DNA from: Microbacterium sp. W4I20
GTDB lineage: Bacteria > Actinomycetota > Actinomycetes > Actinomycetales > Microbacteriaceae
Direction: 5' to 3'
Assembly: GCF_030816505.1 (NCBI RefSeq)
Contig: NZ_JAUSYB010000001.1
Location: 2,294,001-2,358,000, forward strand
DNA length: 64,000 nucleotides
The notes beneath the pieces were generated by a model, which was given only the letters and a program-made list of their open reading frames with translations, searched no databases and was not told the origin of the DNA. Shown one piece after another: positions 24,138 to 32,795 of this stretch (its first letter is position 1; every line of letters begins with the position of its first letter). The position numbers and the translations under genes were made by a program.

Positions 24138-26273
24138 TTGGAAAAGGATCTCAAGACCAGTGAACGCATCCGGGCTGCGATCGAGTTCCTCGCGGACAAG
24201 ACCCCCGGCGACTACGTCGCCATAGCGGAAATCTGGGAGCACTCGCTCGCCGCGGTTCCGCTCACGCCGTACGAGCTGGAGCTGAACACAAAGAATCTCC
24301 CGCGCGGCCAGACCAACTGGCGGTTCGCAAGTTCAGACTTTGTCGGTGCTGGTTGGTTGATCAAGAATCCGTCGGGCAACGGCGAGTGGTCGATCACAGA
24401 GCAGGGCGTCGATGCCCTCGTGCGTCACCCGGGCAATGACCTCCACGCGGAAGCAGCACGGCTTAGTGGCGAAGAGCGGACGCGACTTCGGGAAGAAAAT
24501 GGGCGAGCGCTGTCAGAGCGCTGGGTCAGCACCGACCCTGCTCAACGAAAACTACTAGCGGCCGCCGACGTGATCGTCCAAGAAGGATTCCGAAAGGGCC
24601 TCTCCGCTTTCGCCCCCGGCCGAGAGGTGTGGACGCCCAACAACATCCGCGAGCTGCACGAACTCTGGACCACCGCAGAGAAGACGGACGGCAAGGGCTT
24701 CACGGGTAACCTCACATTGCAATTCGCACACGCAACCGACGATCAGCGCCTCCTGATGGCCGAGGTGATCGCACTTCAACTGTTGCCGATCGGCTGGATC
24801 ATCGGACATGCGAAGAAGCGAGAGCGTGTGCAGTCCCTACTCGACAGCATGTCTCATCCAGTCGAGATTCCGCGCCTCTTCGACGAGGCGTTTGGCGGTG
24901 GCGCCTTCAACCCCGGGCAAGGGATGCAGACTCACATCAACAACGCGATCACGATCATCCTTGACCTCCTTCTCGCGTGGAGCGCGCTCTCGGAGGATCA
25001 GCAGCAAGAGGCCCTCGACGAACCGTTGAAGTGGCGCGAACTCGTTGTGGGTGACAAATCCGGCTTCCCCACGCAGCGCTACGCACTTCTCTACTTGGTG
25101 CATCCAGGATTCTTCGGGCCCATCGTCTCTGCCGACCACCGTCAGCGCATTCGCCAGACTTTTGTTGGCGAGATCGGCGGTGAGTTCTCTGAGGACCCGG
25201 ATGCCGACTTGCAGCGGATCCAGATCGCGCTGCAGGTGAAGGAACGCAAGCCTGTCAACTTCTACGACGAGCCGCTGCGAAGCCGCTGGTTGACCAGCGA
25301 CGACAAGAGTCCGAGTGAAGAGCTGCAGCAGGAAACGAGTGATGAAGTCCTTCACGACGGAGACCCACGAGGCTTCGTACCGAGCCACGTGAACCTGGCC
25401 GGGCTGGAGTCTGCGACCCATCTCGACGCCGCCTGGCTCGGCAGGATCGTAAGTGCGCTGCATCGTCGTGGACAGGTCATCCTCTACGGACCGCCGGGGA
25501 CGGGCAAGACCTATGTGGCGCGCGCTCTCGCGGATGAGCTGGCTAAGCCAGGGAGTGTGGTGAAGCGGATCCAATTCCACCCGTCATACACCTATGAAGA
25601 CTTCTTCGCCGGCTACCGACCAGTGACGGATGCCGCGGGGCAGCTGTCATTCTCACTGGCGCGCGGCCCGCTCCGCGAGATCGCGGATGAGGCACGAAAG
25701 AACCCGGACGTCCCGCATGTCCTGATGATCGATGAGATCAATCGGGCGAACCTCAGCAAGGTGTTCGGCGAGCTGTATTACCTGCTCGAGTACCGAAACG
25801 ACGCCATCGACGTCCTCTATGCAGGGTCGGGAGATGATGGCGGCAAGTCCTTCACCCTGCCGGCGAACGTCCTGATTATCGGCACGATGAACACAGCCGA
25901 CCGGTCGATCGCACTGCTGGACTCGGCGATGCGCCGCCGATTCTCGTTCTTCGAGCTCCACCCCGATGTGGAGCCGGTGAAGGATATTCTCGTGCGCTGG
26001 TCTAAGAAGCACCCGCAGAGCTTGCCGGTGGCCGCGCTGTTCAATCGCCTGAACGCGAGCATTCGCGACCGTGAAGATCGCATCGGCCCCAGCCATCTCC
26101 TGCATCACCGCGACCTGAGCAAAGACGACCTGCGCGCGGTATGGGAGGAGAGCATTCTGCCTTTACTCGAAGAGCGGCACGTCGGGACCGGGGTCGACGT
26201 GCACGTGAAGTACGGCCTCGATGCGCTACTCGCGGTCGAGAGCGAAACGTCAGATTCTCCCTCGGCGTCATGA
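24138..26273 (+). CDS. mcrB: McrB-type AAA+ GTPase of an McrBC restriction system
   Basis: A 711-residue motor subunit if TTG 24138 is used, which has GGGAGGG four bases upstream; the frame is open from 24066. The AAA+ region has Walker A Gly-Pro-Pro-Gly-Thr-Gly-Lys-Thr at 451-458, Walker B Leu-Met-Ile-Asp-Glu at 529-533, and the McrB signature Met-Asn-Thr-Ala-Asp-Arg at 584-589. The N-terminal 430 residues include a winged-helix segment (Pro-Gly-Asp-Tyr-Val-Ala-Ile-Ala-Glu-Ile-Trp) and are presumably the DNA- or modification-sensing part. In McrBC, GTP hydrolysis drives translocation and cleavage by McrC. mcrC overlaps its stop (ATGA). Confidence 0.93.
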   Translation: MEKDLKTSERIRAAIEFLADKTPGDYVAIAEIWEHSLAAVPLTPYELELNTKNLPRGQTNWRFASSDFVGAGWLIKNPSGNGEWSITEQGVDALVRHPGNDLHAEAARLSGEERTRLREENGRALSERWVSTDPAQRKLLAAADVIVQEGFRKGLSAFAPGREVWTPNNIRELHELWTTAEKTDGKGFTGNLTLQFAHATDDQRLLMAEVIALQLLPIGWIIGHAKKRERVQSLLDSMSHPVEIPRLFDEAFGGGAFNPGQGMQTHINNAITIILDLLLAWSALSEDQQQEALDEPLKWRELVVGDKSGFPTQRYALLYLVHPGFFGPIVSADHRQRIRQTFVGEIGGEFSEDPDADLQRIQIALQVKERKPVNFYDEPLRSRWLTSDDKSPSEELQQETSDEVLHDGDPRGFVPSHVNLAGLESATHLDAAWLGRIVSALHRRGQVILYGPPGTGKTYVARALADELAKPGSVVKRIQFHPSYTYEDFFAGYRPVTDAAGQLSFSLARGPLREIADEARKNPDVPHVLMIDEINRANLSKVFGELYYLLEYRNDAIDVLYAGSGDDGGKSFTLPANVLIIGTMNTADRSIALLDSAMRRRFSFFELHPDVEPVKDILVRWSKKHPQSLPVAALFNRLNASIRDREDRIGPSHLLHHRDLSKDDLRAVWEESILPLLEERHVGTGVDVHVKYGLDALLAVESETSDSPSAS

Positions 26274-27478
26274 CCTCCTCGGCCACCGTGCCGCGGGTCG
26301 TGGACATCGCTGAGAAGGGCGAGTCGCTGGTCTCCTTGACCGCGTCGCAGGCCGCGCAGCTTCAGGAACTGAAGTGGTGTCGGGTCTCGCCAACGCTCGA
26401 TTCCAGTATCTGGCGAGTCACAGACGTCACCCGCGTCGGTGTTGTGGCGCTCGACGATGTGAGGCTGATCGTTCGTCCGAAGACGCCGCTTCGCAGTCTG
26501 ATCTACATGGCCTCATACTCAGGGCTGCAAGCTGACATGAGTGATTCGTCTTTTTCGTATGAGGCGGATCACGAACTGCCGTCGGCCTTGGCAGCGGCTT
26601 TCGTCCGCGCTGTCTCGACAGCTACGAATCGCGGGCTACTCAAGGGGTATGTTCCCATCGAAGAGACCGGTACGGTGATCCGCGGGCGATGGGACATTGC
26701 TCGCCAGCTGAAGACTCGGCCCGGTATTCCTGTGCCCGTCGAACTCACTTACGACGACTACACGGAGGATGTCGCTGAGAACCGAGTTTTGAAGGCTGCG
26801 ACGCGTGCGCTCGTTCGCTTGGAGCAGTTGCCGCCGACAGTCGTGAACGAGCTCGGACCGCTACTTGGTCTGTTCTCTGACGTATCTGACCTACGCGGGC
26901 GTGCTCCGGTAATCGCGGAATCGAGATTGAATGCACACTATCAGCCGGCACTTCGCCTCGCGCGCTGGATCCTCGAAGCGACATCGTGGGCCCACCGAGA
27001 GGGCAAGAATACGGGCTCGACGTTCCTGCTGAACGTTGCCAGAGTGTTCGAAGACTTCGTCGGACACGTGTTCCAGGCAACGCTTAGGTCGGACGGCTTC
27101 GAGGTCGATCTGCAAGTGTCCGACTGGCGGCTCGACATCGACGGGAAGATCCGGATGCGGCCAGACATCGTGATCTCCCGCTCTGGTCACGTAATCGCAG
27201 TCGCGGATACGAAGTACAAGGTGTGGGGCGAGAGCGATGGGTCGCCACCGAATGCGGACGTATACCAAGGGCTGGCGTACGCGGTGACGGCAGGGGTTCC
27301 TGAAGTGCACCTTCTGTACGTATCCGGGGATGTGCTGCCGCGACGATACGAGATCGCGACGACCGGCACGACGGTGGTGGCGCATGCTTTGGACGTGAGC
27401 GGGAGACCGCAGGAGTTGGTGGAGCGGGTGAGGCAACTCGGCGCAGCGCTCGTGACTGCATCTCACTCGGCACGCTGA
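26270..27478 (+). CDS. mcrC: McrC-type nuclease subunit of McrBC
   Basis: A 402-residue protein with the PD-(D/E)XK catalytic core: Arg-Pro-Asp-Ile-Val (Asp299) and Ala-Asp-Thr-Lys-Tyr-Lys (Asp313 and Lys315). N-terminal features match McrC, including the Leu-Thr-Ala-Ser-Gln-Ala-Ala-Gln-Leu segment and Leu-Ile-Val-Arg-Pro-Lys-Thr. With McrB it would cut modified foreign DNA. The ATG overlaps the mcrB stop by four bases, so an upstream in-frame start (26141) inside mcrB is disfavoured. A truncated second sulP begins 32 bases past its stop. Confidence 0.93.
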   Translation: MTSSATVPRVVDIAEKGESLVSLTASQAAQLQELKWCRVSPTLDSSIWRVTDVTRVGVVALDDVRLIVRPKTPLRSLIYMASYSGLQADMSDSSFSYEADHELPSALAAAFVRAVSTATNRGLLKGYVPIEETGTVIRGRWDIARQLKTRPGIPVPVELTYDDYTEDVAENRVLKAATRALVRLEQLPPTVVNELGPLLGLFSDVSDLRGRAPVIAESRLNAHYQPALRLARWILEATSWAHREGKNTGSTFLLNVARVFEDFVGHVFQATLRSDGFEVDLQVSDWRLDIDGKIRMRPDIVISRSGHVIAVADTKYKVWGESDGSPPNADVYQGLAYAVTAGVPEVHLLYVSGDVLPRRYEIATTGTTVVAHALDVSGRPQELVERVRQLGAALVTASHSAR

Positions 27479-27509
27479 CTCGACTGAAGTCGCGGTTGAC
27501 CCAAATCGC

Positions 27510-27910
27510 GTCGCTGCTTACCGCGAAGCTCGTCGACGAGATCACCGACACCCACTCGCGCAAGGGACGCGAGGCGTGGGCGCAGGGAGTGTCGAACGTG
27601 CTGTCGGGGATCTTCGGCGGCATGGGCGGCTGCGCGGTGATCGGTCAGACGATGATTAACGTGAAGGCGTCCGGCGCACGCACCCGTATCTCGACGTTCT
27701 GTGCCGGGATCTTCCTGTTTCTGCTCGTCGTGTTCGGTGACTTCGTCGGGACGATCCCGATGGCAGCGCTGGTGGCCGTGATGATCATGGTCGCGATCGG
27801 CGCGTTCGACTGGCACAGCGTGCGTCCGTCGACGTTGAAGCGGATGCCGAAGAGCGAGACGTTCGTGATGGTCTCGACGGTCGTGCTGGTGCTGCTGACG
27901 CACAACCTGG
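27510..27910 (+). pseudogene. Internal fragment of a second sulP gene
   Basis: These 401 bases correspond to 22265-22668 inside the intact sulP, with scattered mostly synonymous substitutions and one missing codon. The reading frame is intact through Leu-Thr-Ala-Lys-Leu-Val-Asp-Glu-Ile-Thr-Asp-Thr to Thr-His-Asn-Leu-Val, then breaks into unrelated sequence. Both ends are abrupt, so it is a remnant. The two copies are like diverged homologues rather than a fresh duplication, and they bracket the DUF2510/SHOCT-McrBC genes. The 226 bases after the fragment hold only a promoter-like box before the next gene. Confidence 0.88.
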
Positions 27911-28124
27911 TGCCAGGATCGGGTCGACGGTCGCACTGGGCTTCCCGGCGGAGCTCCTCTGGTAGGCGCCACCTTCCACGGTAGCCGCAGTCGGGCCCAA
28001 CCCTTTGCCCGGCCCCGTTTGCAGCCGTCGACGCTAGGCGGGGCAAGCCGAGGGGTGAACCGCTGCGCCACCTGCGGCCCAAAATGGCACAGGCTAGGAG
28101 AACCCTCGCTGCGGCGCGAAACAC

Positions 28125-28137
28125 TACGCTAGAGCCG
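28125..28137 (+). promoter_or_regulatory. Leaderless-type promoter box for the MmeI-like gene
   Basis: TACGCT at 28125-28130 is followed by six bases and then the GTG start at 28137, the spacing expected when transcription begins at the start codon. Confidence 0.5.
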
Positions 28138-30857
28138 TGACGCGCCCCACCTGGAATGAGATCACCGCTCGCGCCGCTCGCTTCGCGGCAGATTGGAAAG
28201 ACGAGTGGTACGAAAAAGGTGAAGCCCAATCGTTCTGGACCGAACTCCTCGCCGTGTTCGGAATCGACCGCCGGCGCGCGGGAGGATACTTCGAGTACGC
28301 CGTGAAGTTGGCCGGGAATAGGCATGGCTACGTCGACATGTTCCTACCTGGGAAGCTCTTGGTCGAGCAAAAGAGTGCAGGCCGTGATCTCGGAGCGGCT
28401 CAGACACAAGCATTGGGGTACCTCGACGGTGTCCCTGATATCGATCTGCCAATCGCGATTGTGGCCAGCGACTTCCAGACATTCCAGTTACTCGACTTGG
28501 ATTCGCGACAGGTTTGGTCGTTCCGACTGGAAGAACTAGCTGAGCACGTTCGGCTCTTCGGGTTTCTCGTCGACGAGGCTGCCCGCATGCCGGAGGAACA
28601 ATCTCCAGTCAACAGAGACGCAGCCGAACGAATGGCCGCGCTCCACGAAGCGCTATACGAATCAGGGTTCACCGGACGTCGCCTCGAACTATTCCTCATG
28701 CGGCTCGTGTTCTGCCAGTTTGCCGATGACGCCAATATCTTCGAAAAGGGTGAATTTGAGGCCTATCTTCAGAACCGTACTTCTTATGACGGATCAGATC
28801 TTGGCCCGAGACTTTCGAAACTTTTCGAGGTTCTAAACACGCCACCCGAAGAGCGGTCCACGATGCTCGACGAAGATCTCAAGGTATTCCCATACATCAA
28901 TGGTGGCCTCTTTTCTGAAACGACAACGGTGCCTGATTTTGACTCCAGCCTGCGTCACCAACTCCTACTGACGTGCCGGCCGGATTGGTCGAAGGTATCG
29001 CCAGCGATTTTCGGATCTATGTTTCAAGGGGTGATGGATGTAAATGAGCGACACAGCATCGGAGCACATTACACAAGTGAAGAAAACATACTCCGACTGA
29101 TACAGCCTCTCTTTTTGGATAGCCTCTACGCCGAGTATGAAGCGATACCCAAGAACAAGAACCGCATCAAGGCGCTGAACCAACTACACGACAAAATTGC
29201 GAGACTTGGCTTCCTCGACCCAGCGTGCGGTTGCGGGAACTTCTTGGTGATCGCCTATCGAGAGCTCCGAAAACTCGAACATCGAATCGTCGCCGACATC
29301 CAGGGCGACCGTGTGATACTGACTGATGTCGGGGACCTTCTCAAGGTACGCGTCGAGCAGTTCAGTGGTATCGAACTTCTCGAATTTCCGGCCATGATCG
29401 CCCGGACTGCGCTGTGGCTTACCGATCATCAGATGAATCTCGAAGCTTCACATCGGTTCGGCCGACACTACTCGCGAATTCCACTAACAGACGGCGCTCA
29501 CATCGTTCGGGGAAATGCGCTCACTCTTGATTGGCAAGAGGCGCGTTCACCCGAAAACACTGACTATATCCTCGGTAACCCTCCGTTTCTTGGTTCGAGA
29601 TCAATGAGCGTTGAGCAAAAGTCGGAGCTCAGGACGGTTGGCTCAGATATACGCGAGTCTGGCTTTCTAGACTTCGTCGCCGCCTGGTATATCCTGGCCG
29701 GCAGATTTGCTGACCTCAATCCGAACATCGAGATCGGATTCGTATCCACTAACTCGATCGCGCAAGGCGAGCAACCGGGCATATTTTGGCCTCCCCTGTT
29801 TGCGGATGGCTTCCACATCAACTTCGCTCACCAGACGTTCGTGTGGACCAACGAAGCCCGCGGAGTGGCGCACGTCCACTGCGTCATCATTGGGTTTTCG
29901 CAAAAGGATCGGCCACAAAAGGAAATATATTCGTACGAGGGAAAACGGGGGGAGCCAATTCTCGAAGTTGTCGACAAGATCAGCCCTTATCTAGTGCGGG
30001 GAACCGAAATCGTCGTCCGAAATAGGCAGACTCAGATCAGCGATCGAAAGCTGATGTCTTTCGGGAACATGCCAGCTGACGGAGGAAACCTTCTTCTAAC
30101 TCCGGAAGAGCGCGACGAGCTGATCCGTGCCGATCCCGCGGCCGAACGCTGGATCCTTCCTTACGTTGGCGCAAGAGAGTTCATCAGCGGACAGGAGCGG
30201 TACTGTCTTTGGCTCGACGGGATCTCGGCTACCGAACTTCGTGGGATGCCTCAGATCTATCAACGCGTCGCCGCCGTGCGGAAGGTTCGCGAGAAGTCCG
30301 CTAGGCCGCGTCTCGCAGACACCCCCCATCTGTTCGCTCAAATTACGCAGCGACCGAACCGTCCATTTCTTCTAATTCCCGGCGTATCGTCGGAACGACG
30401 CAAGTATGTTCCTATGGGCTTTTATACCGGGGGCGTGATCGCGTCAAACGCATGTTTCGCATTGCACGACGCCTCACTCACTGATTTTGCCCTGCTAACT
30501 AGTCAGATGCATATGGATTGGTTGCGCGCCGTCGGAGGTCGACTCAAGAGCGACCTCCGCTATTCGAAGGACGTGGTATACAACAACTTCGTATTTCCGG
30601 ACCTCCGACCGAGCGACGACGAACGGCTCACTAGCCTCGGTCAGGCCGTACTCGATCAGCGCGCGCAGCACCCGACTGAAACGATGGCCGCGCTCTATGA
30701 CCCAATGGTGATGCCAATTGGGCTGGCGCGCGCGCACCAGGCACTTGATGCGTTCGTCGACCGTTTGTATGCGGAGAAGCCGTTCGAAGATTCTTCGTCT
30801 CGTGTGTCTTATCTGTTAGATCTGGTCGCGCGAGTCGACGCGAGCAAGGCAATCTGA
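28137..30857 (+). CDS. MmeI-like type IIL restriction-modification enzyme
   Basis: A 906-residue single-chain enzyme closely resembling MmeI in length and order. The N-terminal nuclease has the Asp67-X9-Glu77-X-Lys79 site within Tyr-Val-Asp-Met-Phe and Val-Glu-Gln-Lys. A helical spacer follows. The adenine methyltransferase has motif I Asp-Pro-Ala-Cys-Gly-Cys-Gly-Asn-Phe at 361-369 and motif IV Asn-Pro-Pro-Phe at 481-484. The C-terminal third is the target-recognition region (Tyr-Val-Gly-Ala-Arg-Glu-Phe-Ile-Ser-Gly, Arg-Tyr-Cys-Leu-Trp-Leu-Asp-Gly). Such enzymes methylate one strand for protection and cut about 20 bp away. Its composition is A/T-richer than most neighbours, a sign of transfer. 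The recognition sequence cannot be read from here. Confidence 0.93.
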   Translation: MTRPTWNEITARAARFAADWKDEWYEKGEAQSFWTELLAVFGIDRRRAGGYFEYAVKLAGNRHGYVDMFLPGKLLVEQKSAGRDLGAAQTQALGYLDGVPDIDLPIAIVASDFQTFQLLDLDSRQVWSFRLEELAEHVRLFGFLVDEAARMPEEQSPVNRDAAERMAALHEALYESGFTGRRLELFLMRLVFCQFADDANIFEKGEFEAYLQNRTSYDGSDLGPRLSKLFEVLNTPPEERSTMLDEDLKVFPYINGGLFSETTTVPDFDSSLRHQLLLTCRPDWSKVSPAIFGSMFQGVMDVNERHSIGAHYTSEENILRLIQPLFLDSLYAEYEAIPKNKNRIKALNQLHDKIARLGFLDPACGCGNFLVIAYRELRKLEHRIVADIQGDRVILTDVGDLLKVRVEQFSGIELLEFPAMIARTALWLTDHQMNLEASHRFGRHYSRIPLTDGAHIVRGNALTLDWQEARSPENTDYILGNPPFLGSRSMSVEQKSELRTVGSDIRESGFLDFVAAWYILAGRFADLNPNIEIGFVSTNSIAQGEQPGIFWPPLFADGFHINFAHQTFVWTNEARGVAHVHCVIIGFSQKDRPQKEIYSYEGKRGEPILEVVDKISPYLVRGTEIVVRNRQTQISDRKLMSFGNMPADGGNLLLTPEERDELIRADPAAERWILPYVGAREFISGQERYCLWLDGISATELRGMPQIYQRVAAVRKVREKSARPRLADTPHLFAQITQRPNRPFLLIPGVSSERRKYVPMGFYTGGVIASNACFALHDASLTDFALLTSQMHMDWLRAVGGRLKSDLRYSKDVVYNNFVFPDLRPSDDERLTSLGQAVLDQRAQHPTETMAALYDPMVMPIGLARAHQALDAFVDRLYAEKPFEDSSSRVSYLLDLVARVDASKAI

Positions 30858-32039
30858 ATGTCTGTGTCGCCACTCGGCAGGCGTGCAGGCGAGCCCCGTC
30901 GTCGAGGTTCGTTGCGGTTCGTCCGAAGACATCAAGGTGCGCTCCTGTTATCGATGCTTTGCGCGTTTGCCGCTGGCATGTTGATTGTCATTTGGCTCGT
31001 CCCCCCGATGATGGCTGAGTATGACTCGCAGCCAATCGTTGGCAACCCGAAGGACATGGACGCCGTGAGCGCCGCTCGCCAAGCGCTGCTATGGATTGCC
31101 GGAGGGCTTATCGCGGTAGCAACACTAGTCTTTACCTACCGGCGTGATGCGATCGCGCAGAACAGCGCTGACCTGGATCGCGACGCGAACTACACGACTC
31201 GGTACACAGAGGCGATCAAACAGTTGGGCGACCTCAGTGTGCCGATTAAGCTTGGGGGCGTTTACGCCTTGGAGCGAGTAGCTCACGACTCCTCGCGAGA
31301 CAGAGAAACAACATGCGCTGTGCTTGCAGCCTTCCTCCGGCACGAGTCTTCCGTTCAAGCCTTAAGATCAGGGACGGACTCGCGCCTCCCGGTTCACCTA
31401 GAGGCCGCTGCCGCGGTCCTTGGTCGGATCACGCAAAACCATGGTTTGGCCAGCGCCATGGTGATCGACCTGCGCGCCACTTACCTGCCGGGAGCAAACC
31501 TCGAGGCCGCAAATCTCGAGAAGGCCATGCTTAGCCAATCCGTCCTCGAGAGTGCGCTGCTATCGGCTGCTAACCTCGCCGGTGCACAATTTGACGGCGC
31601 TACGCTAGACGGCGCTGACCTCACTGGCGCCGTCCTGCATCGATCGGACCTATCGTTCGCGGTTATGCGCCGGATCATACTCGCCGATACCGTCGGTCAC
31701 TCAGCGACGCTGTCTAATGCTGATCTCACGGACAGCATCCTGATTGGCGCTGATTTTTCAGGCTCGAACTTCGCCGGAGCTACCTTTGTCCGAGCTGATC
31801 TGACGCGCGCCTCTTTCGTTGGTGCTAGTTTTCATGATGCAAATCTGAGTGGGGCCGACCTACAGGGTGCCGATTTTTCGAACGCCGACCTAAGCGGTTG
31901 CGTCTTCGACGATGCCATTTTGTCGGACGAGACTAAGTGGCCGAGCGGCTTCGATGTGGATGCCAGCAAATCCGAATTGCCAGACAACTCTGCGTACGAG
32001 GCGGAGTGGGACGATGACTTCCACGACAAGCTGGCTTGA
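30858..32039 (+). CDS. Membrane-anchored pentapeptide-repeat protein
   Basis: A 393-residue protein whose ATG directly follows the stop of the MmeI-like gene. Two hydrophobic helices lie at about 28-50 and 76-95. A conserved segment follows (Tyr-Thr-Glu-Ala-Ile-Lys-Gln-Leu-Gly-Asp and Leu-Gly-Gly-Val-Tyr-Ala-Leu-Glu-Arg-Val-Ala), common in anchored pentapeptide proteins. From about residue 210 to 372 there are pentapeptide A(D/N)LXX-type repeats with many Ala-Asp-Leu and Ala-Asn-Leu units, predicted to form a right-handed beta-helix. Such helices can mimic DNA or bind proteins. The role next to a restriction enzyme is unknown. Base composition matches the MmeI-like gene. Confidence 0.88.
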   Translation: MSVSPLGRRAGEPRRRGSLRFVRRHQGALLLSMLCAFAAGMLIVIWLVPPMMAEYDSQPIVGNPKDMDAVSAARQALLWIAGGLIAVATLVFTYRRDAIAQNSADLDRDANYTTRYTEAIKQLGDLSVPIKLGGVYALERVAHDSSRDRETTCAVLAAFLRHESSVQALRSGTDSRLPVHLEAAAAVLGRITQNHGLASAMVIDLRATYLPGANLEAANLEKAMLSQSVLESALLSAANLAGAQFDGATLDGADLTGAVLHRSDLSFAVMRRIILADTVGHSATLSNADLTDSILIGADFSGSNFAGATFVRADLTRASFVGASFHDANLSGADLQGADFSNADLSGCVFDDAILSDETKWPSGFDVDASKSELPDNSAYEAEWDDDFHDKLA

Positions 32040-32122
32040 CCGGTATACGTTGTGTCGATCAGTGCTTCACTTTGCGTATCACTTAATACGCAACGCTCTT
32101 GACGTGCGAGGTTAAAGATCCT

Positions 32123-32725
32123 CTACGCGAACGTCTCCCCCGAGCTAACCTGCTGCGCCACTCGCCGCAACGCCAACAACAACGGCTCCACCAGCACCGA
32201 CCCCAGCACGACGTACCGCACCGCAGCCTCCGCGGATTCCGTCGGTACCCCGGCGATCTCGGCATCTGCGATCCGTCGCATACTCGCGAGGTATTCCGCC
32301 ATCGCCGCATCCGGCACGACGAACCCTGCGTTCTCCAACCCCTGCAGCGCCCGGGCCACCGCGCTCAGCACCGCCGGATCACACATCCCCGGCTTCCACC
32401 CGAGCCCTTCGACGAGCCGCTCGGCCTTGGTCAGATCGAGCGCTTCATCCACCGGTGGAGTGATCGCCGCGTGCGCCGTTCCCAGCAGGTCGTGCGGCCT
32501 CTCCGGCGGATCATCCAGCGTCGCCAGCACCCGCCGCGTCTCGGCGATACTCACCCCCGCATCAAGCAGCGCCCGGATCACCCGCAGCCGCTCCACGTGC
32601 TTCTCGCCGTAGGCAGCCTGAGTCGGCGCGCTGCGCTCACCCTCGGGTAGCAACCCTTCGCGCAGGTAGTACTTGATCGTCGGCACGGTCACGCCCGTCT
32701 GGGCTGACAGTTCGGAAATTCTCAT
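32123..32725 (-). CDS. MerR-family transcriptional regulator
   Basis: A 200-residue regulator starting Met-Arg-Ile-Ser-Glu-Leu-Ser-Ala-Gln-Thr-Gly-Val-Thr-Val-Pro-Thr-Ile-Lys-Tyr-Tyr, the canonical MerR helix-turn-helix. The C-terminal region is longer than in metal sensors and lacks clustered cysteines, so an organic effector is likely. ATG 32725 has GAGG just upstream; a GTG two codons earlier is an alternative. It is divergent from the DUF4188 gene, with a MerR-type promoter between. Confidence 0.92.
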   Translation of the reverse strand: MRISELSAQTGVTVPTIKYYLREGLLPEGERSAPTQAAYGEKHVERLRVIRALLDAGVSIAETRRVLATLDDPPERPHDLLGTAHAAITPPVDEALDLTKAERLVEGLGWKPGMCDPAVLSAVARALQGLENAGFVVPDAAMAEYLASMRRIADAEIAGVPTESAEAAVRYVVLGSVLVEPLLLALRRVAQQVSSGETFA

Positions 32726-32734
32726 GGCCACCTC

Positions 32735-32780
32735 TTGACTTCGATAGTAGCGCTATCCATTATGGATAGTAGAACTATCC
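32735..32780 (+). promoter_or_regulatory. MerR-type promoter with overlong spacer and second dyad
   Basis: TTGACT at 32735-32740 and TTATGG at 32760-32765 are separated by 19 bases, and the spacer holds the dyad GATAGTAGCGCTATC (32743-32757). A second dyad, GGATAGTAGAACTATCC, follows at 32764-32780. Overlong spacers with a central dyad are the hallmark of MerR activation. It drives the DUF4188 gene. Confidence 0.7.
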
Positions 32781-32795
32781 AACCAAGGAGACATC

